A stretch of 64,000 nt of DNA. Origin: Gracilibacillus salitolerans. GTDB lineage: Bacteria > Bacillota > Bacilli > Bacillales > Amphibacillaceae. The stretch is from positions 868,001 to 932,000 of the forward strand of contig NZ_CP045915.1 in NCBI RefSeq assembly GCF_009650095.1. Reading direction: 5' to 3'. Positions 34,914-43,420 of this stretch are shown piece after piece (the first letter of the stretch is position 1; every line of letters starts with the position of its first letter). The notes under the pieces are model-generated. The model did not search any database. It was not told the DNA's origin and saw only the letters and a program-made list of their open reading frames with translations. The position numbers were made by a program, and so were the translations under genes.

Positions 34914-35492
34914 TCATGATGTTTCTCCATAATTAAGACCCAATTCATAAGCTTTTTCCATCCAATGCTCCATATATTCAGGCTTATCTTTGATCGTTTC
35001 ATAAAATAATTCGAATTTAGAAGAGCCTATCCCACAGTAATCCGCTAACCCGACATTAAAATAGTGTGTTATCATCTGATCATATTTCCTTTTTGTAAAT
35101 CTTTCTACAGGAGCACCAGCCAGGCTTAACCATAATACATGTTGATGCGGTAATTTCCCAGGTCCATAGGCAAAACTATAGTTCCACACTCTGTCGATAT
35201 ATCCTTTTAACAATGCAGGCACGCTCCACCACCAAAGTGGAAAGACGAATGCTAAACCATCATACTGTTTCAACCTTTCCATTTCTTGATGTACTCTTGT
35301 AGAAAATTGCTGCTGATCTGTTCCCCATTCAGGCTCATCTGCTTCTTTTAAGATAGGATCAAAATCACTGCGGTATAAATCCATAACATCTACTTCATGT
35401 CCAGCATCCTGGAGTCCTTCAATCATTCGATTAGCAACGGTAAAGGTTAATGAATCCTGGCGTGGGTGTGTCACAATTGTTAATACTTTCAT
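34914..35492 (-). CDS. NAD(P)H-dependent quinone reductase/flavodoxin-fold protein
   Basis: 192 residues of the NQO1/MdaB/KefF-like flavodoxin_2 family: LTIVTHPRQDSLTFTVANR (FMN phosphate loop), LAFVFPLWWWSVPALLKGYIDRVW (the diagnostic P-x-WW-x-P-A-x-LKGxxDRV) and SLAGAPVERF. It reduces quinones by two electrons using FMN/FAD. It is divergent from a LysR gene over a 113-base spacer, the usual regulator-target pair. Confidence 0.9.
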   Translation of the reverse strand: MKVLTIVTHPRQDSLTFTVANRMIEGLQDAGHEVDVMDLYRSDFDPILKEADEPEWGTDQQQFSTRVHQEMERLKQYDGLAFVFPLWWWSVPALLKGYIDRVWNYSFAYGPGKLPHQHVLWLSLAGAPVERFTKRKYDQMITHYFNVGLADYCGIGSSKFELFYETIKDKPEYMEHWMEKAYELGLNYGETS

Positions 35493-35614
35493 CTAATCGC
35501 TCCTTCATCTCTTGTTCTTATCTTAATTTCATTATATAGTAGTATTATGTTTCGGTAAAATTGATAGTTATAATAAATTAATTCAATAAAAATGATAATA
35601 AAGGAGTGATAAGA

Positions 35615-36451
35615 TTGGAGCTTAGACATCTCATGACGTTTACAACCATTATCGATGTTGGTGGTTTTAAAAAAGCAGCTGACAAACTAGGCTATGCACA
35701 GTCCTCTGTAACGGCACACATAAAGGAATTAGAAGAAGAATTAGAAACCCCTCTTTTTGATCGGCTGGGAAGAAAGACAATCTTAACGCAAGCAGGTCGT
35801 GACTTTTACCCATATGCAATCGAAATTATTGACCTCTATGCGAAAGCGAAAGCCATTGTCAGTGAGGGAGAAGAACCATCAGGGCCATTAACCATTGGTG
35901 CTAGTGAATCTTTAATGGTTCATTGGCTTCCCCAATTAATAATGGAATTCACGCAAAAATATCCTAAAGTAAAATTGACTTTAAAATCGCTTCAGTATGA
36001 AAACCTTACCTCTCAGTTAAAAAGCGGAGACATCGATATTGCTATGCTAGTGGAGATGCCGAATTGGCATGTAAGTGAAATGCGGATTAATCAAATTAGT
36101 GACGAAAGACTTTGTTTTATCAAAAGTAAACATAAAGGTGATAAGAGAGAGCGGATGTTGGTAACGGAATATCATTGTAGTTGGCGTCCAGTTGTGGATG
36201 ACTATATCAAAAAGACTGATACAGCTATTTCCAAGATAGAATTACCTAGTTTGGAGGCTATCAAAAAATCGGTATTGTGTGGTCTAGGTGTTTCGATGCT
36301 ACCTTATTTTGTGATAAAAGAAGAACTTAATAATGGTGAGCTAGAAGAGATAAAAGAAAGTACAAGTCAGTTAGGAATTTATACAGCTATTCATAAAAAT
36401 AAATGGTTATCGAAGAACATGAAAGCATTTCTTCATGTATTAAATAATTAA
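35615..36451 (+). CDS. LysR-family transcriptional regulator
   Basis: 278 residues: N-terminal HTH (MELRHLMTFTTIIDVGGFKKAADKLGYAQSSVTAHIKELE, then ETPLFDRLGRKTILTQAG) and a C-terminal periplasmic-binding-type effector domain (PLTIGASESLMVHWLPQLI). TTG 35615 is chosen because AAGGAG lies eight bases upstream; GTG 35606 is part of that site. Probably controls the divergent quinone reductase gene. Confidence 0.9.
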   Translation: MELRHLMTFTTIIDVGGFKKAADKLGYAQSSVTAHIKELEEELETPLFDRLGRKTILTQAGRDFYPYAIEIIDLYAKAKAIVSEGEEPSGPLTIGASESLMVHWLPQLIMEFTQKYPKVKLTLKSLQYENLTSQLKSGDIDIAMLVEMPNWHVSEMRINQISDERLCFIKSKHKGDKRERMLVTEYHCSWRPVVDDYIKKTDTAISKIELPSLEAIKKSVLCGLGVSMLPYFVIKEELNNGELEEIKESTSQLGIYTAIHKNKWLSKNMKAFLHVLNN

Positions 36452-36487
36452 GAATCATCAGGAGATTTTGACTTAAAGTAGGTCTGT

Positions 36488-36534
36488 TTGGCGAGATAAG
36501 CAAGGGTATCTCGCCAACAGCATATACTATCTCG
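36488..36534. repeat. Hairpin repeat with GCGAGATA words
   Basis: TTGGCGAGATA (36488-36498) pairs perfectly with TATCTCGCCAA (36507-36517), and a third half copy TATCTCG sits at 36528-36534. It might stop LysR transcription but has no adjacent T-run, and resembles the other word-type intergenic repeats in this window. Confidence 0.5.
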
Positions 36535-36552
36535 TGAACAATTTTTTAGGTA

Positions 36553-36600
36553 TTTACATTTCCCTTTTTTCATGCTTTAATGTAAGTGAGTAATCACTCA
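36553..36600 (+). promoter_or_regulatory. Promoter and TetR-type operator of the ABC exporter operon
   Basis: TTTACA (36553-36558), 17-base spacer, TTTAAT (36576-36581). Directly downstream is the palindrome TGAGT-AATC-ACTCA (36587-36600), covering the expected transcription start. Palindromes with TGAGT half sites are common TetR-family operators in Bacillus, and a TetR gene closes this operon. Confidence 0.65.
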
Positions 36601-36627
36601 TTTTATGTGGATGGGAGGAATCCATTT

Positions 36628-37350
36628 ATGACTAAAATACTTGAAATGAATGAAATATCTCTTTCATTTGGTAAAGAGAGTGTGTTAAAGAATATTAATT
36701 TATCTGTAGAGCGTGGAGAGATATTCGGTTTGTTAGGTCCATCCGGGGCAGGGAAAACCACCTTAGTGAAGGTCATTGTAGGGATAATTGAAGCTGATAA
36801 AGGCACGGTATTTGTACAGGGAAATAAGATGCCATCACTCAAATTAATGAGATCAATTGGTTATATGTCGCAATCAGATGCTTTGTACCATGAGTTATCT
36901 GCAAAAGAGAATTTGGATTTTTTTGCCACATTGTATGGTTTGAAAAAGAAAAAGCGAGAGAAGATCATTAACAAAGCAGCAGAAATTGTTAACCTGTCGG
37001 AAGCATTAAATAAAGAAGTACGTCATTATTCTGGCGGAATGAAAAGAAGGTTATCATTAGCCGCTTCTTTCATGCATACTCCCAGGTTGTTGATTTTGGA
37101 TGAACCAACAGTAGGGATAGATCCAGTACTGCGACAATCGATTTGGGAAGAATTTCGAAGGTTGAAAGAAAGTGGGGTTACGATTATTGTAACTACGCAT
37201 GTAATGGATGAAGCGGATAAATGTGACCGGCTCGCAATGTTGCGTGACGGTTCTGTCATTGCTTGTGATACCCCTGAGAAATTAAAGGCGGAGCAGACTG
37301 TTGAATCCATTGAGGAAGCATTCTTAGCTTATGGGGGTGGCATAGAATGA
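36628..37350 (+). CDS. ABC transporter ATP-binding protein
   Basis: 240 residues. Walker A GPSGAGKTT, Q-loop YMSQSD, signature YSGGMKRRL, Walker B LLILDEPTVGIDP, and His of the switch in TTHVMDEADKCDR. It lacks the long C-terminal domain of the 31.8-kb ATPase. The ATG at 36628 sits behind GGGAGGAA; the upstream in-frame start would run across the operator. It overlaps the permease gene by four bases. Confidence 0.92.
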   Translation: MTKILEMNEISLSFGKESVLKNINLSVERGEIFGLLGPSGAGKTTLVKVIVGIIEADKGTVFVQGNKMPSLKLMRSIGYMSQSDALYHELSAKENLDFFATLYGLKKKKREKIINKAAEIVNLSEALNKEVRHYSGGMKRRLSLAASFMHTPRLLILDEPTVGIDPVLRQSIWEEFRRLKESGVTIIVTTHVMDEADKCDRLAMLRDGSVIACDTPEKLKAEQTVESIEEAFLAYGGGIE

Positions 37351-38372
37351 ATGTGATGGCAGTGGTGAAACGTATTACGCAACAATTTAGGCGAGATAAG
37401 CGATCATTAGCCCTCTTGATAATAGCGCCTGTGCTAGTAATCACTCTTATTTGGCTTGTGCTGGATGGTAGTGAGTATACTCCTGAGATTGCTATCGATG
37501 CCATACCAGCACCTTTGGAAGAGGTGTTACAAGAAGAATTCGACAATGATATCAAGGAAATGTCTGAAGAAGAAGCCAAGGAAGCGTTTCAAGCAGGTGA
37601 TATCGATGCTTTCTTAACGATTAAGGATAATGAAGTATTTATCCTTTTAGAGGGAAGTGATGCTACCGCAAATAGTGCTGCATTACGAACTATTCAGGAA
37701 GCAGTACAGGCAATGAATGGTGGCTCAGAGGCAGAGCCTATCATTGAATACTATTACGGGTCTGATCAGCTTAACCTTTTTGATCAGGTTGGTTCAGTAC
37801 TGATCGGCTTTTTTATCTTCTTCTTTGTTTTTATTATCGGAGGTATTTCTTTTTTAAGAGAGCGAACACAAGGGACATTAGAAAAATTATTATCTACGCC
37901 TATTAAGCGATGGGAAATTGTTATTGGGTATTTAATTGGGTTTGGCATCTTTACGATATTTCAGGCACTCATCATTGTGAGCTATTCTGTATTTGTACTG
38001 GATATTTGGATGGCAGGAGCCTTTTGGCAGCTTTTACTTGTAACCTTCTTATTAGCAATTACAGCTTTGAGTCTGGCGACATTACTATCCGCCTTTGCAA
38101 ATAATGAATTTCAAATGATGCAGTTTATTCCGTTAGTAATAATTCCGCAAGTCTTTTTTTCTGGGATGTTTCCATTGGAATCACTGGCGGAGTGGTTACA
38201 AGTTCTCAGTAAATTAATGCCACTTACGTATGGAGCGAATGCGATGCAAGCGATCATGCTCAAAGGACTGAACATTTGGGATGTTTGGCAAGATGTCTTA
38301 ATTATTATGGCTTTTGCAACAGTTTTTGTTGTCCTTAATATTTTTGCATTAAAGAAGCATCGTAGGTTATAA
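37347..38372 (+). CDS. ABC-2 type transporter permease
   Basis: 341 residues: one N-terminal helix, a soluble extracytoplasmic region (about 45-145) and five C-terminal helices with SFLRERTQGTLEKLLSTPIKRWEIVIGY and IPQVFFSGMFPLESLAEWLQVLSKLMPLTYGA. This is the YhfI/DrrB-like multidrug or lipid exporter type. Pairs with the preceding ATPase. Confidence 0.92.
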   Translation: MNVMAVVKRITQQFRRDKRSLALLIIAPVLVITLIWLVLDGSEYTPEIAIDAIPAPLEEVLQEEFDNDIKEMSEEEAKEAFQAGDIDAFLTIKDNEVFILLEGSDATANSAALRTIQEAVQAMNGGSEAEPIIEYYYGSDQLNLFDQVGSVLIGFFIFFFVFIIGGISFLRERTQGTLEKLLSTPIKRWEIVIGYLIGFGIFTIFQALIIVSYSVFVLDIWMAGAFWQLLLVTFLLAITALSLATLLSAFANNEFQMMQFIPLVIIPQVFFSGMFPLESLAEWLQVLSKLMPLTYGANAMQAIMLKGLNIWDVWQDVLIIMAFATVFVVLNIFALKKHRRL

Positions 38373-38405
38373 CTGTTTTAGATGAAAAAGATAGAGGTGA
38401 GAACG

Positions 38406-39068
38406 ATGGGACAGCTTGATAAAGAACTACTACAAGAACTATTAGATGTATCAGAAAAAGAATTAACACCAAAACAGACAAAAATCGTGCAAGCAGCCAT
38501 CGAAATTTTTTCTGAAAAGGGGTTTGCTGCTGCTTCCACTAGCGAGATAGCGAAACGAGCTGGTGTAGCGGAAGGGACGATTTTTCGCCATTATAAAACG
38601 AAAAAAGATTTACTAATTTCGATTGTATTACCTGTTATTTCAAAGTTTGCTGTTCCATTTTTAGCGGAGCAATTTCTTAATGAGATTTTTGAAGGTGAAG
38701 AGTTTGAGGAAATGGATCAGTTTCTTCGTAAAGTGATTCATAATCGATATGAATTTGTCCGGAAGAATACCGCATTACTGAAAATATTACTTCAAGAAAT
38801 GTTTTATCATTCCGAAATTCAAGAAACCTTTAAAGAAATATACATGGAAAAGATTGCACCGAAATATCGAAACGCAATAAAGCATTTTTTAACAAAAGAC
38901 CAGCTCGAATCTATCCCAACTGAAACGATTTTTCGCTTAACCATAAGTACAGTTTTAGGCTATTTGTTAGCACGTTTCATCATTGTACCTGATTATGATT
39001 GGGATGATGAAAGAGAGATAGAATATACCATACAATTTATCAAAAGTGGGATCAAAGGATTGTCATAA
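38406..39068 (+). CDS. TetR/AcrR-family transcriptional regulator
   Basis: 220 residues with an N-terminal HTH (TKIVQAAIEIFSEKGFAAASTSEIAKRAGVAEGTIFRHYKTKKDLL) and a helical ligand domain. ATG 38406 follows GAGGTGAG; an upstream ATG at 38382 has no site. As the third gene of the ABC operon it most likely represses it through the 36587-36600 palindrome. Confidence 0.92.
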   Translation: MGQLDKELLQELLDVSEKELTPKQTKIVQAAIEIFSEKGFAAASTSEIAKRAGVAEGTIFRHYKTKKDLLISIVLPVISKFAVPFLAEQFLNEIFEGEEFEEMDQFLRKVIHNRYEFVRKNTALLKILLQEMFYHSEIQETFKEIYMEKIAPKYRNAIKHFLTKDQLESIPTETIFRLTISTVLGYLLARFIIVPDYDWDDEREIEYTIQFIKSGIKGLS

Positions 39069-39213
39069 AAACTTATTTTACCGCACTTAATGCAATGAAT
39101 AAGAACGGGGAATGCGACTAATATTAATACAAACGCTACTTGTGTTATCCTAGGTGTAGCATTTTAATGAAGTAAGCGAATGAGACGATACTTGTCTCAT
39201 GAAAGGAGATAGT

Positions 39214-40677
39214 ATGGCGGTAACAACAAATGAGGGTTGGAATTTAGATAATAGCTATCAGCGTTTACCTGGCTTTTTTTATTCCCGTGTTCAGCCAACA
39301 CCTGTAGAGGACCCGGAAGTCGTTATGTTTAATCATTCTTTAGCAACAGAGCTTGGTTTGGATGCAGCAAGTTTGAAGGATAGTGCGGGTCTTTTTTCCG
39401 GGAATCGATTGCCTGAAGGTAGTCTCCCGATTGCACAAGCATATGCAGGGCATCAATTTGGTCATTTTACCATGCTTGGTGATGGGCGAGCGATTCTATT
39501 TGGGGAGCATATTACCCCTGATGGCCGCAGAGTTGATATCCAATTAAAAGGTTCAGGAAGGACTCCGTATTCACGTGGAGGAGACGGACGAGCGGCTTTA
39601 GGGCCAATGTTGCGTGAGTATTTGATGAGTGAGGCAATGTATGGATTGAAGATCCCGACAAACAGAAGCTTAGCAGTGGTAACGACGGGAGAATCTGTCG
39701 AGCGTGAAGTTGCATTTCCTGGGGCGATTTTAACGAGAGTAGCGAACAGTCACCTTCGCGTCGGGACATTTCAATATGCGAGAAATTGGGGCGAGAAAGA
39801 GGATCTTCAGAAGTTAGCAGATTATGCCATAGATCGCCACTACCCGGAACTTAAAAACGAGTCTAATAAATATGTATCTTTTCTAAAAGAAGTGATCAGG
39901 AAGCAGGCTGCATTGATTGCGAAATGGCAACTAGTCGGTTTTATTCATGGTGTGATGAACACAGACAACGTGACGATTAGTGGTGAAACGATTGATTATG
40001 GACCATGTGCTTTTATGGATACCTATGATAAAAGAACGGTATTTAGCTCAATTGATGTTCGTGGACGTTATGCATACGGAAATCAGCCTGATATTGGCGG
40101 TTGGGATTTATCCCGTTTTGCAGAATCGATCCTAATATTAATGGATGATGATGAAGAGAAAGCACTTGAAGCAGCACAGGAAGCAATAAAAGAATACTTG
40201 AGCTTGTATGAGGAAAATTGGCTTAAAGGTATGAGAAAGAAATTAGGTTTATTTGATGAGGAAGAGGAAGATCAAGAACTTATCCACCGGTTGTTAGATT
40301 TGATGGAACAACATCAAGCAGACTATACGAATACATTTCGTTCGTTAACATTAGATCAATTTGATAAAACGATGAGACTATTCCAAGCAAATGCATTTAA
40401 GCAGTGGTATGAGAAATGGCAAGCACGATTATCACGACAGCACGAAACGACAGATCAGGCACGGCAATTAATGAAAGAAAATAATCCGTCTATTATCCCA
40501 AGAAATTATCTAGTCGAAGAAGCTTTAGAAAAAGCAGTAAGTGAAGATGACTACAGCGTAATGGAAAAGTTATTGAAGGCATTATCAAATCCTTACGCCT
40601 ACTCAGAAGAGCAGGAAGAATATGCTATTTTACCTCCAAGGCCAGATGAACCATATCAGACATTTTGTGGAACTTAA
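39214..40677 (+). CDS. selO: Protein adenylyltransferase SelO (YdiU/UPF0061)
   Basis: 487 residues of the SelO pseudokinase family, which transfers AMP from ATP to Ser/Thr/Tyr of target proteins in redox stress. Visible motifs: [45 protein letters not shown], and the metal-binding [22 protein letters not shown]. It ends in FCGT, with Cys at the antepenultimate position where eukaryotic SelO has selenocysteine. ATG 39214 has GGAG upstream. A short inverted repeat TGAGAC/GTCTCA (39181-39199) lies just before the ribosome site. Confidence 0.93.
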   Translation: MAVTTNEGWNLDNSYQRLPGFFYSRVQPTPVEDPEVVMFNHSLATELGLDAASLKDSAGLFSGNRLPEGSLPIAQAYAGHQFGHFTMLGDGRAILFGEHITPDGRRVDIQLKGSGRTPYSRGGDGRAALGPMLREYLMSEAMYGLKIPTNRSLAVVTTGESVEREVAFPGAILTRVANSHLRVGTFQYARNWGEKEDLQKLADYAIDRHYPELKNESNKYVSFLKEVIRKQAALIAKWQLVGFIHGVMNTDNVTISGETIDYGPCAFMDTYDKRTVFSSIDVRGRYAYGNQPDIGGWDLSRFAESILILMDDDEEKALEAAQEAIKEYLSLYEENWLKGMRKKLGLFDEEEEDQELIHRLLDLMEQHQADYTNTFRSLTLDQFDKTMRLFQANAFKQWYEKWQARLSRQHETTDQARQLMKENNPSIIPRNYLVEEALEKAVSEDDYSVMEKLLKALSNPYAYSEEQEEYAILPPRPDEPYQTFCGT

Positions 40678-40690
40678 TAAGAGTAAAGAG

Positions 40691-40724
40691 GACTGCCCCA
40701 AATAAAGTTGTGGGCAGTTCTTTT
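40691..40724 (+). terminator. Terminator after selO
   Basis: GACTGCCC (40691-40698) with GGGCAGTT (40712-40719), then TTTT. The 40725-40945 stretch beyond it shows no gene I can support. Confidence 0.75.
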
Positions 40725-40959
40725 AGTATTAACTGAGAAGTCTAAACGACACGCCGATTATAAAAGAGAGCTCACGCGTTTGATAGAAAGGATCTAAAAG
40801 CCCCGTCGACTCAAAATTAGAATTCTCACGTTGGCCACACCAGCAATATCCCCCTCCACTGCTAAAAAACAAACCATATTTGATTAATGGATGTGTTTTT
40901 GGAATAATAGTTTGTAAGATGAAGATAATTTAAATGTTAAGTTCGGGGAGGATATTTAA

Positions 40960-42477
40960 ATGAGTATTATGTTGAAGAATCCTATTTTTTGGTCGGATGT
41001 GCCAGATGTAGATGTGATTAGGGTTGAATCTGCTTTTTATATGGTAAGTACGAGTATGCATTCGATGCCTGGCTGTCCAATTATGAAATCGCATAACTTA
41101 AGAGATTGGGAGATTGTCTCCTATGTCTACAATACGTTAGAAGATAATCGGGCACATCAATTGTTAGATGACAACGGTATATATGGTCAAGGACAGTGGG
41201 CTACGAGTTTGCGTTATCACAATAATACCTATTATCTTTGCTTTTCCAGTAATGATATGAATCAATTTTATGTCTATCAAACACAAGATATCGAAGAAGG
41301 TCCATGGACACGCTCAGTGATTGAAGGTATTTATCATGATCCAGCGTTACTGTTTGATCAAGGCAGAGTTTTTGTGATTTATGGATGCGGTGACATCCGT
41401 ATAACAGAATTAACAGAGGATGTAACTGCGGTTAAACCTGATGGAATGGATCAATTATTATTGGAAACGCCAAAGGAAAATATCGGGCTGCGATGTGAAG
41501 GCTGCCACGCTTATAAACTAAATGGGGAATACTATTTACTTTTTATTGAATGGCCGACTGATGGCAAGCAACGAAGAAGACAGGTCTGCTATCGCTCAAC
41601 AGAATTGCTAGGAAATTATGAGCGTAAGATTATTCTCGATGATGATATGGGCTATCACAATAAAGGGATTGCCCAGGGTGCGATTTTTGATACACCGAAT
41701 AACGAATGGTATGCAATGCTGTTCCAGGATCATGATGCTGTCGGGAGAATTCCATATATTCTGCCTGTCGAATGGGAAAATGGTTGGCCAATGATAGGTA
41801 TGAATGGTAAAGCACCGGAACAGCTTGAGATTAATCTTCCTGACGATGAAGCGAAACCATTGGTGGTCAGTGATGATTTTGCTTACGAAAAAAATGAATT
41901 AGCTTTACATTGGCAATGGAATCACAATCCGGATCATTCCTTATGGTCGGTCACAGAAAGGCCAGGTTATTTAAGACTGACAACAGGTCATCTTACGAAA
42001 AGTGTTTTAACAGCACCCAATACATTGACACAACGAACAGAAGGACCTGCGTGTAGTGGTACTGTTCTACTCGATGTATCAAATATGAAGGCCGGAGATT
42101 TTGCAGGACTAATCGCGTTTCAGAGTAATTTTGGTACGGTTGGCATCAAACGGAAGGAAAATGGTGAATATGCTGTTGTGATGACAATGAACGATGGAAA
42201 TGGCAACGAAAAAGTAGTCGAAGAAAAAACTTTTGCTAACGAGCAGATCCACTTAAACATTATATTTAATTTTGATGACAGTATGGATGAAGCGACTTTC
42301 TATTATTCTTCAAACGGACAAGACTGGCAGCCCATCGGTAAGACACTTCAAATGAAATACACATTAGATCACTTTATGGGCTACCGGATTGGGATATTTA
42401 ATTATGCTACCAGAGAACATGGTGGTTATGTTGATATCGATTATTTTAATTATGATAGAGGAAACCATTTGTTATGA
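40960..42477 (+). CDS. Glycoside hydrolase family 43 protein
   Basis: 505 residues without a signal peptide, so probably cytoplasmic and acting on imported oligosaccharides. The N-terminal five-bladed propeller shows the catalytic pieces NPIFWSDVPDVDVIRVESAFYMVSTS (general base Asp), YHDPALLFD (pKa-modulating Asp) and the RCEGCHAYKLNGEYYLL acid Glu. A C-terminal beta-sandwich (about 310-505) matches the accessory domain of GH43 beta-xylosidases and arabinofuranosidases. GGGGAGGA lies upstream. Its stop overlaps the next start (ATGA). Confidence 0.88.
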   Translation: MSIMLKNPIFWSDVPDVDVIRVESAFYMVSTSMHSMPGCPIMKSHNLRDWEIVSYVYNTLEDNRAHQLLDDNGIYGQGQWATSLRYHNNTYYLCFSSNDMNQFYVYQTQDIEEGPWTRSVIEGIYHDPALLFDQGRVFVIYGCGDIRITELTEDVTAVKPDGMDQLLLETPKENIGLRCEGCHAYKLNGEYYLLFIEWPTDGKQRRRQVCYRSTELLGNYERKIILDDDMGYHNKGIAQGAIFDTPNNEWYAMLFQDHDAVGRIPYILPVEWENGWPMIGMNGKAPEQLEINLPDDEAKPLVVSDDFAYEKNELALHWQWNHNPDHSLWSVTERPGYLRLTTGHLTKSVLTAPNTLTQRTEGPACSGTVLLDVSNMKAGDFAGLIAFQSNFGTVGIKRKENGEYAVVMTMNDGNGNEKVVEEKTFANEQIHLNIIFNFDDSMDEATFYYSSNGQDWQPIGKTLQMKYTLDHFMGYRIGIFNYATREHGGYVDIDYFNYDRGNHLL

Positions 42478-43349
42478 TCGAGTCTATTCCTATGGTGAAT
42501 TCAGCTGAAGTCATTACGAAAATTGACAAAGGCTTTTCCAGGGATCAAAAATATATCCTTGATTATAAATATCTTTTACGAATATATCCTATTGATGAGA
42601 TAGATAAAAGAAAAGTAGAATTTGAAACGTTAAAAAAGCTAGCTGAAATTTCTAATTTGATTCCCAAACCAATAGAATTCGGCAAGGGTTATATGATACT
42701 TACCTATCTTCCAGGTGAAGATGGAGAAGAAGCACTACGAAGTCTAACAAAGCAGGAACAGTATATAGCAGGTTTATCAGCAGGGCGAGAGCTGAGAAAA
42801 CTACATCAACTAGATGCACCGCAAGGATACCCGTCATGGTATAAAGTGAAAAAAGAAAAAAGTGATAACTATTTGAATGAATTGAAAAAGCTAGATTTGG
42901 ACCAAGGTTTATGTTCATTATTACAACATTATATTAAAGATAATGAACCTATTATGAAAGATCGGCCAAATAAGTTTCAACATGATGACTTTCATCCATC
43001 CAATTTGTTAATTTATCAAAAGAAGTTCTCTGGTATTATTGATTTTCAAAGAATGGATTGGGGAGATCCTATACATGATTTACAAAAATTAGGGTTTTTC
43101 TCTGTCCAGGTAAGTATCCCTTTTACAAATGGAATCGTTGACGGATATTCCAAGGAAAAGCCAACTCAAGCTTTTTGGGAATTGTATACCCTGTACTGCG
43201 CAATGCATGTGGTTTCCGCACTTGTATGGGGAAAAAAGATGGGTTCAGAACAATTTGATTTACTATATAATCATTCATTAAGCGTTATCGATGACCATGA
43301 TCATTTCTCCAAATTGATTCCTAGCTGGTATGAAAAACAGCAGATATAA
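42474..43349 (+). CDS. Aminoglycoside phosphotransferase-family kinase
   Basis: 291 residues of the APH/choline-kinase fold. The catalytic loop FQHDDFHPSNLLI and the metal-binding IIDFQRMDWGDPIHDL are intact, and the N-lobe reads KYILDYKYLLRIYPIDE. The substrate may be a small molecule, not necessarily an antibiotic. It overlaps the GH43 gene by four bases and ends before an unrelated gene. Confidence 0.85.
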   Translation: MIESIPMVNSAEVITKIDKGFSRDQKYILDYKYLLRIYPIDEIDKRKVEFETLKKLAEISNLIPKPIEFGKGYMILTYLPGEDGEEALRSLTKQEQYIAGLSAGRELRKLHQLDAPQGYPSWYKVKKEKSDNYLNELKKLDLDQGLCSLLQHYIKDNEPIMKDRPNKFQHDDFHPSNLLIYQKKFSGIIDFQRMDWGDPIHDLQKLGFFSVQVSIPFTNGIVDGYSKEKPTQAFWELYTLYCAMHVVSALVWGKKMGSEQFDLLYNHSLSVIDDHDHFSKLIPSWYEKQQI

Positions 43350-43420
43350 GACATGTTTAGTCCATTTTCTCAATAAAATGGTATACTAAAGATAACTAAT
43401 ATTTTGGGGAATGGACGGAT

